From assembly GCF_048544455.1 (NCBI RefSeq), contig NC_133538.1:451869311-451933310 (forward strand): 64,000 nucleotides of DNA, given 5' to 3'. Each line of letters begins with the position of its first letter. The stretch's first letter is position 1. A model generated the notes under the pieces. The model made no database searches, had not been told where the DNA came from, and was given only the letters and a program-made list of their open reading frames with translations. The position numbers and the translations under genes are program-made. Of the stretch, positions 43,398 to 55,667 are shown one piece after another. Source of the DNA: Silene latifolia. Taxonomy: Eukaryota > Streptophyta > Magnoliopsida > Caryophyllales > Caryophyllaceae.

Positions 43398-44768
43398 TTG
43401 CACGATATGATTTATGGCAAGGCAGTCTCCATGAACGGAATTTATGTTTTAGATCAGACCACCGAAATATTACACGTAATGAATAAAAAGTTAAAGGTTG
43501 GTGACAAAGATCAAACGTATCTATGGCACTGCCGTATGGGACACATCAATGAGAAACGCGTAAAACAGCTCATTAAAAATGGAGCTATCTCGGCCTTTGA
43601 TTTTCAATCATTTGGCACGTGTGAATCATGTCTCATCGGTAAGATGACTCGGATTTCCTTCAAAGGTGTTGGAATGCGCGCTGCTGACCTATTAGGGCTC
43701 ATACACACGGATGTATGTGGTCCTATGTCAATCACCGCACGAGAAGGCTATAGGTATTTCATCACTTTCACGGATGATTTAAGTAGATATGGCTATGTCT
43801 ACTTAATGAAGCACAAAAGTGAATCCTTTGAGAAATTCAAGGAATACCAAAATAGGTACAGAAACCTATTGGGTAGAAAGATTAAAACACTGCGTTCAGA
43901 TCGTGGTGGCGAGTATCTTTCTCACGAGTTTGATCAACACCTTAAAGACTCGTGGATTGCCCTACGATTAACTCCACCTGGAACACCTCAGTTGAATGGT
44001 GTGTCCGAACGGAGAAATCGAACTCTACTTGATATGGTTCGATCCATGATGAGTCACACCGTGTTGCCTGACTCATTGTGGGGTTATGCTCTTTTGTCAG
44101 CCGCTCTAATACTTAACCGAAGTCCGTCTAAAGCTGTTGACAAGACTCCATATGAACTATGGAAGGGAACGGTCCCTAACTTGTCCTTTATACGGGTTTG
44201 GGGCTGCGAGGCTTATGTCAAGTGGAGACCTGAAGATAAGCTCGGCCCGCGATCGGTCAAGACATACTTTATAGGTTATCCTAAAGGAACACTTGGTCAT
44301 TACTTCTATTCGCCAACCGAACAACGGGTTTTTGTTGCGGCTAGTGCGACATTCTTAGAGAAGGAATTTCTCGAGAATGCAAAGAGTGATAGAACCTTCG
44401 ACCTGTCGGAGATTTCAGAACCAAGTACCGAGCATCTATTGGAGGAACCTGTTCCTTCAATCCCGGCTGCGGTTAACATTCCTGAGGAACCTAGGAGGTC
44501 GGGAAGAGTCTCTATTCCTCCGGACAAATACATTGGTATGGTCGAGGAACATGACATAGATGACGTTCTACTCTTAACGAGTAGTGAACCCACAACCTAT
44601 AAAGGTGCCATGACTAGTTCTGACTCAAAGCTATGGCTTGAGGCCATGCAATCCGAGATGGACTCTATGTATGAGAACAACGTATGGGATCTTGTTGACT
44701 TACCTGCTAAGGTTCGTCCCCTTCAATGCAAATGGCTTTACAAGATAAAGCATTCTGTGGAAGGTTAA
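43398..44768 (+). pseudogene. Copia 1 integrase and start of RT
   Basis: Pre-integrase zinc region WHCRMGH ... CESCLIG, then catalytic core with Asp in IHTDVCGPM, Asp in RSDRGGEYL and Glu in GVSERRNRTLLD. RSGRVSIPPDKYIG and WLEAMQSEMDSMYENNVW open the RT region. TAA at 44766-44768 breaks the frame. Confidence 0.85.
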
Positions 44769-45818
44769 CAAGATATCTATAAAGCACGACTAGTTGCTAA
44801 AGGTTTCACCCAAGTGCCAGGTTTGCACTACGATGAAATTTTTGCACCCGTAGTCATGCTGCGTTCCATTCGGATTATCTTAGCGATCGCCGCGTTTCAT
44901 GACTATGAAATTTGGCAAATGGATGTGAAAACCGCCTTCTTAAACGGTTTTTTGGAGGAAGAGTTGTACATGATACAACCCGAAGGTTTCATCGATCCAC
45001 AACATCCTAAGAAAGTATGTAAACTTAAGCGTTCCATTTATGGACTTAAACAAGCATCTCGGAGTTGGAATCATCGCTTCGACCAAGTGATTAAAGAAAT
45101 TGGATTTACTCGATCGGTCGAGGAACCATGTTTATATATCAAGTCGAGTGGGAGCAAGATTGTTTTCGTAATATTGTATGTTGACGACATACTCCTGATT
45201 GGGAATGACATACCTCTCTTAACTTCGGTGAAAGTATGGTTGAAAAACCATTTCCAGATGAAAGATCTGGGAGAGGCGCAAAGAATTCTAGGCATCCGTA
45301 TCTATCGAGATAGATCACGACGGATGTTATCTCTCGATCCCGAGTCTTACATAGACAAAGTCCTAGAGAGATTCAGCATGACTAACTCCAAGAAGGGGTT
45401 TCTTCCTATGGCTCCGGGGGTGCATTTGAGCAAATCTCGGGCACCGAGACAGGAAGAGAAAGAGCGCATGACACGGATTCCTTATGCTTCGGCTATAGGG
45501 TCAATCATGTATGCCATGATATGCACACGTCCAGACGTGGCATATGCATTGAGTATGACAAGTCGATTCCAACAGCATCCAGGTGAATCACACTGGTTGG
45601 CTGTCAAGAACATTCTTAAGTACCTCCGGAGGACTAAAGATTGGGCATTGACTTACGGAGGCGAACAAAAGCTATGCGCAACCGGTTACGCAGATGCTAG
45701 CTTCCAAACGGATCGTGATGACTCGAAATCTCGATGCGGATTCGTTTTTACTCTTAATGGCGCTGCAGATCAGTGGAAGAGTTCGAAACAAACTGTTACA
45801 AAGAGATTCTACGACTGA
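44769..45818 (+). pseudogene. Copia 1 reverse transcriptase
   Basis: Same frame as the integrase, after the TAA. YKARLVAKGFTQ, WQMDVKTAFLNGFLEEELYM, LKRSIYGLKQASRSW and the active-site box YVDDILLIGND. Ends in a frameshift near 45800-45818 at the start of RNase H. Confidence 0.85.
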
Positions 45819-46161
45819 GTCCGAGTACTATGCCGCGTCTGAAGCTACAAAGGAAGCGATATGGATGCGTCAATTCTTACATGGACTATTTGTAGTGCCT
45901 AGTTCGAATGACCCGATCACCATCTATTGCGACAATAGTGGTGCCATCTTCCAAGCTAAGGAGCCTAAGTCTAGCAACAAGTCTAGACATGTAAAACGGA
46001 AAGCTCATCTAATCCGGGATTACGTGGAGCAAAAGGAAGTAGTGATAGAAAAGATTGCTATAGATGATAACATAGCAGATCCTCTCACTAAAGCATTACG
46101 ACAAGATAAGCATGAAGGGCATGTTAATTCCATGGGAATTAAACGTGTTCCTAAGTTGTAG
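45800..46161 (+). pseudogene. Copia 1 RNase H
   Basis: TTESEYYAASEATKEAIWMR, YCDNSGAIFQAKEP and KAHLIRDYVEQKEVV are the conserved Copia RNase H blocks; the frame ends at TAG 46159-46161. In a different frame from the RT block. Confidence 0.8.
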
Positions 46162-46796
46162 TACTGAACGAACATTATATTTTTCAGTCCTTAATTGCCC
46201 ACATGAGCTGATAACTCTGGCAATTATTTTGTGACGTTGGTTGATGGTGGGTTCAACGAGCCATAAGTCAACCGGTTGACTGACCAATCACAGAGGCGAT
46301 TTATACGGATATCTCGTAGGACACAATTGTGACATCGACGTGGAGTCCTAAATGTTCTATAACATTCGGTGCCTGGTCGTGGATAGGACTTCCATGGTGA
46401 TCCTAAGAGTCGATTCTTTTGACTATCGACTGTCTCTTGAGACTAAGGCAGATTTTGGGTGACTTTGGGTTCTTTCTCACGGTCATCCGTAACAGGGGGC
46501 CAAGTAGATTTTTTCTGGGTCATTTCATGCTGTGCTTAGATCGGAAGGAGTCGAGTTGAAGGAAATATTCAGCCTTTATCAGGTACTCGATATTTCTCAG
46601 GGCCACTCGAGGAGTGAATCGAAATGCATGGCCATGCTCGGATACGGATTCGTTTTATCAGTTAAGTTACTCTCTAGTCGGGGAAACCACTCTAGATACA
46701 GATCGATTGTAAAATACGACCTTTGCGGATCCGGATCTGCAAATTGTTTTACATTGAGTGGGAGAAATTTTAAATGAATATGAGAATCGGTTATCG
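46162..46796 (+). other. Copia 1 3' non-coding segment
   Basis: About 630 bp between the RNase H stop and the PPT region. ORFs are not recognisable. Confidence 0.5.
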
Positions 46797-46899
46797 CACA
46801 TACACTTGTACGGACAAGTGGGAGTTTGTTGGAGCTTGTGTCCTCCAGTTAGTGCGGATAACGTCATTGCACATACACTTGTACGGACAAGTGGGAGCT
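46797..46899 (+). promoter_or_regulatory. Duplicated polypurine tract with partial second LTR start
   Basis: CACATACACTTGTACGGACA then AGTGGGAG occurs at 46797 and again at 46870, a 73-bp direct repeat. After the first copy comes TGTTGGAGCTTGTGTCC (46827-46869), similar to but distinct from the real LTR start TGTTGGGGTTGGTGTCC at 46900. The second tract, 46887-46899, abuts the LTR and is the functional PPT. Confidence 0.75.
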
Positions 46900-47894
46900 T
46901 GTTGGGGTTGGTGTCCTTAACAGTTAGTGCAAGGACTTATAAACCTCTAAAAGGATCAAAGGGCATACTTTTGGTATTATTATCAGTTGATCCACGTTTA
47001 TCAATAACGGTTGGCTTGCTAGATAAGTTTGACGTTATTGTCATACGAGATGGCGGTGATCAACTGGTCCCTAAAAGTCACACTTATAGGATACGTTTGA
47101 GAGACGTGACAAAGATGAAAATACAGTCATGTAGATGCCAATTTTGACTAACCATTTAGTCTGAGTTATTTGACTAATATTTAGTCAAAATGTGATGTTG
47201 AGATATGTTATTTAATACGGATTAAATAATAATGGCTAAGGCGAATTAAGCAGTTAATTCGTAAATTAAATATAAACGATTATATTTAATTAATGTATAT
47301 TGAATAAATTATACAATATCGTCTTTGTCGGACATGTATCAATACTTCAACTAACCCGTGTTATTAGTTGATGTTTTAATAGCCGATAACCGATGACGAT
47401 TTATAATAAAAACCGCGTCATATACATTTTAGCGAGTGGGGTCGGTTCAATCGGATCACGAGTTAAATGAGGAGAAAGTGGAAAGCCCACTCCCTCCTCT
47501 CATGACCCGCGGACCGAGGCAACAAAAGGAGAGGCTCCCTCTCCTTTTGACCTAGCGATTTTCATTTACAGAAAAACTAGGGTTTTGGAGATTAAGTTTT
47601 CTCTGAAACCGAGATCTCACATCTCGAGAAAAACTCACATCAAGTTCTCCCAATATTGCAAGGCAATCGGAGAACACGTTCTAGCACAAGGGCATTTCTC
47701 AGACGGTCTTGGGTGCAACTATTAGGAGGGAATCTCTGTTGATTTCTGTTCTTTACGCCGCACTACAAAGGACCCGAGGTTGATTCTTTATCTTTATCGT
47801 TTCATTATTGTATTTCGTTTATGACCATATTTCACATGTTAAATTTACGTTATAGTCCTAAATTTAAAGGGTCTTATACGGATATTACCCCACA
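46900..47894 (+). repeat. 3' LTR of Copia 1
   Basis: 995 bp, matching 39169-40159 with few differences. Followed by TSD AATTT. Confidence 0.9.
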
Positions 47895-47899
47895 AATTT

Positions 47900-48185
47900 T
47901 ACGGAGCGGAAATGGCACAATTATTACGGTGCTTTCTCACGACCTCATTATTACACCTTACCATTATCATCAAGTCTATTTTTTTAAACATTTGTACCAA
48001 TGTATGATACGATAGAGCCATAACTAAAACCGCAATGGTTATCTTGCGAGCGTCATAATACGCAATTGAATAATACTACATTGCTTTCTCACAAAGCCCG
48101 CCACACAAACAGTCGAATTGGGGCACCGCGCCCGGGAGGGCGCGGAGCAACAACTAGTAATAAAAAAATACCAATCTGGTTATTA
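47900..48185. other. Segment between the two Copia elements
   Basis: Holds GATAGAGCCATAACTAAAA (48011), a variant of 39014-39032, and a GC-rich palindrome GCGCCCGGGAGGGCGC near 48126. No gene. It stands where the 5' LTR of Copia 2 should be. Confidence 0.4.
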
Positions 48186-48278
48186 TGGTATCAGGGATCC
48201 TCATCTCTCACAAAATATTTCTACAAACGTAACCCTACCTCGTCTTCCACCACGAAAATCATTCGTTCTTCTGCCGTC

Positions 48279-49697
48279 ATGTCAGGCGACGTCGCAACAG
48301 TCGAAAATTCCACAATACAGAAAATTGATCCTCTAAGCCTATACTACCTCGGTTCACACGATGTTCCGGAGGCAAAAATCTCCAATATCGTTCTCCGTCG
48401 TGACAACTACGATTCTTGGCAAAAATTAATGACTTTCTCCTTAAAAGCTCGCCGCAAGTTCGGTTTCATCGATGGCACAATCACAAAACCCACTGATCCA
48501 TTTGAACTTGACAATTGGGTTGTTGTTAATTGCACCCTAGTTCAATGGATTAGAAATATGATTGACTCCACGCTGCTCGATAATATTTCATACCCCGACG
48601 AAGCCTCTGTTTTGTGGTCCGAACTTAAAGCCCAGTACGCGGTTGTTGACGGCACTATGATTCACAATCTGAAAACTCAGTTGAACAATTGCAAACAAAT
48701 TAAAGGAATGGATGTCACCACTTACTATGGGAAACTGAAGACGCTTTGGGAGTCTATTGGTAAGCACGAGCCACCCTTCTCATGTCGATGCGGAAAGTGC
48801 GAATGCGGAATTGGTCCTGCTGCTCTCAAACGTCAAGACAATGAAAGGCTCCATCAGTTTTTCATGGGTCTCGACCATACTCTTTACGGTAATATCCGAT
48901 CCTCTCAATTTCAACAGGACCCCTTACCCGCCCTTAGTCGGGCCTATAATCTTGTTCTTCAAGAAGAACGCTTACGTATCGAAACGCAACCCGATGTCTC
49001 TGAGGTCGCTATTTTTGCTACCCCATCCGCCACAACTGATTGGCGCGCTGCTCGAGAGAAAGAACGCATTGAAAAGCGCGGTCTGTTCTGTACCTCGTGT
49101 GAGACTCGTGGTCATGAAGTCTCCAAATGCTTCTTTAAAAACGTGCGATTTCCTGAATGGTGGGGGGATAGACCTCGTAATCTGGCTGAGTATAAGCGAT
49201 ATAGGACCAGGAATGCGGCATCTCGTGGCTCTAATACATCCCAGGGTGGCGGTTCGGGTATCTCTGGTTTGGGTGGGTCTGGTTCGAGCAGTACAGGAAA
49301 TGCCGAGTTGACTGCTCATACCAATGCCGTGATTACTAATTCCACAGCCCATTCTTTACTTGCCTCGGATCGTCTAAGAGTTATGTGTAATTGGATAATT
49401 GATACGGGAGCTTCGAACCATGTCACTGGCTCTTTATCTTTTTTGGAAAATCAAATACAAATTCCGTGCCGGGCTGTTGGGCTTCCGAATGGCCAACATG
49501 TCGTGTCTACAGTGATGGGTTCGGTCTATATTAATGAATCTCTTACTCTCTGCTGTGTTTTATTTGTTCCCCATTTGACATGTAATTTGATCTCTGTTTC
49601 ACAAATTATTTTGGATGACAAATTCTCATTCACGTTTTCTACCAATTTCTTGTCTCATTCAGGACCCTTTTTCGAGGAAGACGATTGGAGTAGGTGA
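48279..49697 (+). pseudogene. Copia 2 gag and protease
   Basis: Start chosen at ATG 48279 (MSGDVATVENSTIQKIDPL), after the PBS; the same frame is open upstream to 48066 but precedes the PBS. Gag: RRDNYDSWQKLMTFSLKARR, CRCGKCECGIG, FFMGLDHTLYGNIRS. Zinc region FCTSCETRGHEVSKCFFK. Protease: WIIDTGASNHVTG. A frameshift at about 49640-49690 leads into integrase. Confidence 0.85.
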
Positions 49698-50541
49698 GCT
49701 GCGGGACGGACTATTTTGGATTACAGCGGGAGAAAGACCACTAGCAGTTCAAACGGTGTCAGGACATGAGACATTTGATCTTTGGCACAAGCGTTTAGGG
49801 CATCCGTCTCATAAAGTGGTCAAGACTATTCCCTCTTTCAGCAATTTAGTTTCAAATAAACATACAATTTGCGATGCTTGCCATTTGGCCAAACAACATC
49901 GGGACAATTTTGTTTTGAATAATAAGCGTGCTTTGGACTTATTTGATTTAATTCACTGTGACCTATGGGGACCATATCGTATTCCTTCCTCGTGTGGTGC
50001 AAAATATTTTTTGACGATAGTAGATGATTACTCCCGTGCCACATGGGTCTATTTATTGCTTGATAAAACTGAAGTGACTGACATGTTCATGAGTTATATT
50101 CATATGGTCCAAACGCAATTTTCAAAATCCCTTAAGAATGTCCGGAGTGATAATGGTTCGGAATTTAATTGCATGGGAGGTTATTTTTTAAACAATGGCA
50201 TTAAATTTGAGACTTCTTGTGTCGGTACACCTCAGCAAAATGGGCGGGTGGAGCGTAAGCATCGTCATATTTTGAATGTAGCTCTGGCTCTCCGTTTTCA
50301 GGCTCATTTACCTAAGTCTTTTTGGGGTGAGTGTATTTTATCTTCCGCTTATTTAATTAATCGGACTCCGTCTCCCTTGCTAAATAACATGACCCCGTAT
50401 GAGTGCCTTTACGGTGTAGCTCCATCATATGCAAATTTGAGAGTTTTCGGTTGTCTAGCCTATGCCCACAATCAAAATACCCGTGGAGATAAATTTGAGA
50501 AACGGAGTCAAAAAAAGTATTTTTGTTGGGTATCCAAGTAG
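49690..50541 (+). pseudogene. Copia 2 integrase
   Basis: WHKRLGHPS and CDACHLAKQ (zinc-binding part), catalytic Asp in IHCDLWGPY, Asp in RSDNGSEF, Glu in GRVERKHRHILN. A frameshift near 50520 moves to the next frame. Confidence 0.85.
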
Positions 50542-51676
50542 TAAGAAAGGTTGGAAGCTTTATGACCTCGAGACCGAATCTTTTTATGTCTCTCGTGATG
50601 TTATTTTCCATGAAGCCTCTTTCCCGTTTGCTGTTGCTTCTAACCCACAACCCGGGACTATCCCGGATCCTACTCGTGGCCCGTACCTCTCGGATGAGCC
50701 ATTTAATGGGCTCGCTGATACGGGTGAGCAACCCGAGCCTGTACCAGATACGGGTCCTGCTGACCCTGACCCGGCAGTGTCCATGGCCACGGGTGATGAT
50801 GCCGCTCCAGCTGTTTCTACTGGTGTGTCCCTTAATGATACTTTGACAGCCGAAATGGGTAAAGGACGACGGATTAAATTTCCCAATTCCCGCCTCCGTG
50901 GTTATTTTCTTGATACCGCTCATAGTCCGTCCCCTTCTTCTAGCCCACCTAGCTCTCCAACGTCCTCCTCAGGTACGCCATATAACTTAGCTAATTTTGT
51001 CACCGCTGGCATTGAGCCTCCCTCATTTAAAGAAGCTATTCGTGATCCTGACTGGTGTGCCGCAATGAAGTTAGAAATCGATGCTCTTGTACGCAACAAT
51101 ACTTGGGAATTGTCTGACCTCCCACCAGACAAGAAAGCTCTTGGATGTCGATGGGTGTACAAAATTAAATACAAGTCCGATGGCACTATTGAGCGTCTCA
51201 AAGCCAGACTTGTTGTTTTCGGGAATCACCAGGTCGAAGGATTAGATTATGGAGAGACATTCGCTCCCGTTGTTAAGATGGGTATGATTCGTGCTTTCCT
51301 CGCTGTTGCTGCTATCCATAAATGGGAGTTACACCAAATGGATGTCCATAATGCATTATTACATGGAGATTTGAATGAAGAAGTCTATATGCGTTTCCCT
51401 CCAGGTTTTAGTCATGGCAAGGACGGTAAAGTGTGCCGTCTCAAGAAGTCCCTATATGGTCTTCATCAAGCTCCTAGATGCTGGTTTGCTAACTTACCTC
51501 TGCCCTTAAATCTTACGGGTTCACTCAATCCTACTCCGATTACTCTTTATTTTCCTATCAGCAAGGCAATGTTCGTCTCTTTACTCGTATTTATGTCGAC
51601 GACTTGGTCATTGCTGGTAATGACTCTTCCGCTGTTGCCCAATTTAAGGAATATTTGGGGACTTGTTTCCATATGA
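50520..51676 (+). pseudogene. Copia 2 reverse transcriptase, N part
   Basis: Integrase tail (FVGYPSSKKGWKLYD), a Pro/Asp-rich linker, then RT: WCAAMKLEIDALVRNNTWEL, CRWVYKIKYKSDGTIERLKA, LHQMDVHNALLHGDLNEEVY, LKKSLYGLHQAPRCW. The frame is lost at about 51490; the rest of the ORF is out of frame. Confidence 0.85.
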
Positions 51677-52548
51677 AGGATCTGGGAGTGTTAAAATATT
51701 TCTTGGGTCTTGAGGTATCCCGAAGTGCAGAAGGTATTTACGTCTCTCAACGAAAATATGCTCTTGATATTATTTCTGAAACCGGGTTACTTGGCTCCAA
51801 ACCGGCCACTACGCCGATCGAGCAACACCACAAACTTGATGAAGCTACTGGTGACATTATCAAAGATGTCGAGTCCTACCGTCGTCTTGTTGGTCGATTA
51901 GTATACCTCTCGGTGACTCGCCCTGATTTGACATATGTTGTTCATATTTTGTCCCGATTTTTGCACCAACCTCGTTCCGTTCACATGGATGCCGCTTTAC
52001 GAGTGGTTCGTTATCTCAAAGGCAGTCCTGGTCTAGGCATTCTTTTACGGGCTGATGGTGATCTTACGCTCACCGGTTGGTGTGACTCGAATTGGGGCAC
52101 ATGTTCGTTGTCCCGACGTTCTATTACATGATGGTATATTTTTCTAGGTGGCTCCCCTATCTCCTGGAAAACTCGTAGACAACACACGGTCTCCTTATCG
52201 TCAGCCGAAGCCGAGTATCGTGCCATGGTTAATATGGTGTGTGAATTGAAGTGGCTGAAAAGTCTTCTTGCTGATTTCGGTGTCTCCTTGTCTCGGCCCA
52301 TGGCTGTGTTTTCTGACAGTCAGTCCGCTCTTCAGCTTGCGAGTAATCTGGTGTTTCATGAGCGCACAAAACACATCGAAATTGATTGTCATTTCGTGCG
52401 TGATGCCATCACTGAAGGGCTCATCGCTATATCTCACGTTTCTACTAAAGATCAGCTTGCGGATATCCTTACCAAAGCCTTGGGTGCTCCGCAATTTCTT
52501 GCTCTTCTACGTAAGCTGGGCACTCTTGATCTCCATGTTCCAGCTTGA
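51500..52548 (+). pseudogene. Copia 2 RT C part and RNase H
   Basis: In the third frame: YVDDLVIAGND-type active site near 51594, FHMKDLGVLKYFLGLEV, then RNase H: LTGWCDSNWGTC, a TGA at 52129-52131, [10 protein letters not shown] and [29 protein letters not shown]. Stop TGA 52546-52548 overlaps the PPT. Confidence 0.8.
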
Positions 52549-52555
52549 GGGGGGG

Positions 52556-52726
52556 TATTAGGAATATATTATTGTGTAAATCTTATGGTTGCTATTATTA
52601 TGTTATTCCTAGTATATTTCCGATATCCTAGCCTTAATAGTGGGATACGGTTATCATTCTGTAACTATAAAGGCACATTATGCCAAAGCTAATAACATAC
52701 ACAATTCCCCATATCATTCCTTAACA
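52556..52726 (+). repeat. 3' LTR of Copia 2
   Basis: About 171 bp between the PPT and CCTTAACA. Contains ACTATAAAGGCACATT (TATA-like) near 52662. No partner LTR in the window, so the boundaries are inferred from PPT and CA end. Confidence 0.55.
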
Positions 52727-53117
52727 GTAATTATCCAAATCCTTTCTTCCTGATGGTTAGTTTATTTTCTGAAAAATCACAAAAAATACAGTATATAATT
52801 AAATTCCATATTATGTAAAAGTATATTAAGGGTAACAAAATTAACGTGATGCATTGCAACAAAAATTAATTCATATTCAAATAATCAATGGGGATGGGAA
52901 TATTGAAAGATTAATGGCACATTCATCATTGGGTTTATATACTGGAGTAATATTTTCTAGACCTAAGTTCTAGCTTGCATAAAAGACACCCATAATAGAA
53001 TTTTATTTGCTTTACAATTCTATACGGTTAGTTGCTTATGATCATTATGTATAGTTAATTTACATCTTGATCATTATCTTTGAATTTAAAAATAGTTTCG
53101 GTAGTTTTCAGAACTTG
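52727..53117. other. AT-rich Helitron interior after Copia 2
   Basis: No gene seen. Confidence 0.3.
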
Positions 53118-53152
53118 GGCTCTCTGTAATCGCTCGAAAAAAAACTTCCTTT

Positions 53153-53253
<101 letters not shown>

Positions 53254-53605
53254 TTGATAGATAGATTTAGGATCCGGTGAGAACGATCATTCGATGAGAA
53301 CGGTACGCTTTTATACCATACCCTTATACTTAACATCATACTACAACTTCACTCGCTGGGTTCAATTGTCTTAACACCCAATGGCCCAAAAGACAAAAGT
53401 CCATAACATAACCCCAAACAGATGACAACATCCCACGTCAACATCAATTGTCTTAGCGTAATTTTAAACGCCCCTCTTCACTTCACGCCGACAATCGAGA
53501 TGACGGTGGCAAATCACATTCTATACTAAGCGCTTCCCGTTACCGACGTGCTTCCATTTATCGTCCTCTGTATTCTCCTCAATTACCCTGACAAATGGCA
53601 TCACC
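53254..53605. other. Unassigned sequence left of the chromovirus
   Basis: Begins with GATAGATAGATTTAGGATCC and GGTGAGAACG...GATGAGAACGG, then C-rich non-coding sequence. It continues across the chromovirus insertion at 61878. Confidence 0.3.
53601..53605. repeat. Chromovirus target-site duplication TCACC, left
   Basis: Repeated exactly at 61873-61877. Confidence 0.85.
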
Positions 53606-54930
53606 TGTAATACCCCCATACTCCAAGTGCCTTACCAGGACCACTCAGGTATGAAGACATTACCATCTCGATTACCCGAGGCAATGATAATCAAACAACA
53701 ATAAAGAAACAACGTTTATTATAAATAATTTAGTGAATAGTTACAATCCTCAAAACCAAACCAAAAGTACGATACATAATCTCAAACTGACTGTTCTAAT
53801 CAAATGTAAATAAACTAAAGGCTACAAATGAAGACTCCTATCGTCATGTCGTGGCATCCCAAATATCCTAGTACTCATCTCAATACCTCGCTCAATATCT
53901 CGCTCACCATCCCCGAATGGATCACCGCAGTTTACAAAACAACACCGGGTCGATTAATCACACAATCAATATGTATAACAACAATAAGATATACTGACAT
54001 GCTTTAATCACACACACACACACAACCAACCAATTCCCATTATCTCAATACTTGACCGTCCACCGGACCACCGCCAGCTGGGGGACCGCAGCCGTACCCA
54101 CCAAATCCCCGCTCCACATAGTGAGCGATAACCCCGTCCATTAATGTGCACATCCCCTTCCGTGGCGGGTTCCACGAAGGGCGAAACTAGGGCGTGAAGC
54201 CACTCCCGCAAGTGACCCCACTCGCCCAAGGCCACGCTTCGCGAACCATCAACAACGATCACAACCACAATCACAATACAATTATTATATCAAACAACCA
54301 AATACAACACATCAACCAATATCCCATTATGGGACTAATACGAGTAGGAAATCCTACCCGTATGCACACAATCGACGGTCTCTCTCACCGAGTCAAAAAG
54401 CCTCTTCTATGAACCCTCCTCCTATCATACAACACATATAGGCTACCAATCACATACTACACATAAAAACCCCCAATCTCTAAATTATGGTTTAACCAAA
54501 TCAAAGGAAATACAATAAAAAGGGTACGTAGATCTTACCCTCGACGCAAGGAACTCAACGGTATACACAACGACAAGAACTGACCGTCTGAACTCCGGGA
54601 ATTGCTAAGAATGCGATTAGGAAGATGAACTTGTTGCTTTCTCTCTTAAACAGGGATTTAGGTTTTGTAAAAGTGGTTTAGAATAATGACGACGGAACTT
54701 AAATACCTTAATCGCATAATTAACAAAACCTGAGAAAACTCCCCGTAAAACCGGACACTCGATCGAGTACCCAAGGTACTCGATCGAGTACCCCTTACTC
54801 GATCGAGTGCCCCACTACTCGATCGAGTACCCAACAGTCGAAACTATTTTATTTCGCAACTTACCCTTACTCGACAGAGTAAGGGCTACTCGATAGAGTA
54901 CCCCAAGACTTATAAATACGGAGTATTACA
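53606..54930 (-). repeat. 3' LTR of the chromovirus
   Basis: 1325 bp, aligns with 60545-61872. A CA-repeat lies near 54010. The palindrome array is at 54758-54900. Confidence 0.9.
54758..54900. repeat. CTCGATCGAG array in chromovirus 3' LTR
   Basis: Perfect copies start at 54758, 54779, 54798 and 54818 (spacing 21, 19, 20). Two variants, CTCGACAGAG at 54870 and CTCGATAGAG at 54889, follow 52 and 19 bp later. Confidence 0.85.
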
Positions 54931-54943
54931 GTCTTCCCTCCTT
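54931..54943 (-). other. Polypurine tract of the chromovirus
   Basis: AAGGAGGGAAGAC on the minus strand, immediately before the 3' LTR. Confidence 0.7.
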
Positions 54944-55152
54944 AAAAGGAACTTCGTCCCCGAAGTTCAAACCACTACTAAACAAAGGTACTCCCATAAC
55001 CTTCCCGACTCAGCAACCAAAACAAAATTCAACATAAAACATGATACTAACCCAACTCATCCCGACAAACATCCTGACACAACATATAAAAGGGGTATGA
55101 AACTCTTAAAAACTGCTCGCGATCATCTCCTACCCCCCTAAAAGAAACAAGG

Positions 55153-55667
55153 TTACGTCCCCGTAACCATACATACCTGATAAAAAAGGAAAGGGTAACG
55201 CTCTTTCATAGCTTCCTCTGGCTCCCATGTAGCTTCCTCGGTCTCGTGGTTAGACCACAGGATCTTAAGCAAAACTGTCTCACCACTCCTAGTCTTTCTA
55301 ACCTTTCGGTCTAGAATCTGCTTAGGCACCTCAAGGTATGATAAAGACTCATCCAGCTCTAAGCTCTCCGCCTCCAACACATGTGACGGGTCACTCACAT
55401 ACTTCCGCAGATGCGATACATGAAACACATTATGCACTCTCTCTAACGCAAAAAGCCGGACGATAAGCAACTTCCCCAACTCGCTCTAAGATCTCATAAG
55501 GCCCTATAAACTTCTGACTTAACTTACCTTTCTTCCCAAATCTCATAACCCCACGCATAGGAGACACTTTCAAAAGAACCTTGTCCCCAACTTGAAACTC
55601 TATGTCCCGACGATGTAGATCCGCATAACTCTTTTGTCGATCCCGGGTCGCTCTCATCCGTTCCCGA
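55153..55667 (-). pseudogene. Chromovirus integrase C-terminus and chromodomain
   Basis: Two overlapping frames. 55430-55657: RQKSYADLHRRDIEFQVGDK and KFIGPYEILERVGEVAYR, the integrase C-terminal domain. 55153-55479: VFHVSHLRKYV, then LSYLEVPKQILDRKVRKTRS and VKILW-like LLKILWSNHETEEATWEPEE, a chromodomain-type fold that in this lineage directs insertion to heterochromatin. A frameshift near 55440-55480 separates them. Confidence 0.8.

Larger units (their letters stand above)
39169..47894 (+). mobile_element. Copia-type LTR retrotransposon 1, full length
   Basis: 8.7 kb with two nearly identical LTRs (991 and 995 bp, TGTTGG...CCCACA), 5-bp TSD AATTT, initiator-Met PBS and a PPT. Order gag, protease, integrase, RT, RNase H defines Ty1/Copia. 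The 2-kb leader before gag carries an array of CTCGATCGAG palindromes. Coding is broken by several frameshifts and a TAA. The close LTR match suggests a recent insertion into the Helitron interval. Confidence 0.9.
48186..52726 (+). mobile_element. Copia-type retrotransposon 2, lacking its 5' LTR
   Basis: PBS TGGTATCAG at 48186, gag-pol from 48279 to 52548, a G-rich PPT (52547-52555) and a short 3' LTR of about 171 bp (52556-52726, TATTAGGAA...CCTTAACA, TG start decayed to TA). No matching LTR is found upstream of the PBS. The frame shifts at least three times. A distinct family from Copia 1: no palindrome array and a different gag. Confidence 0.8.
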
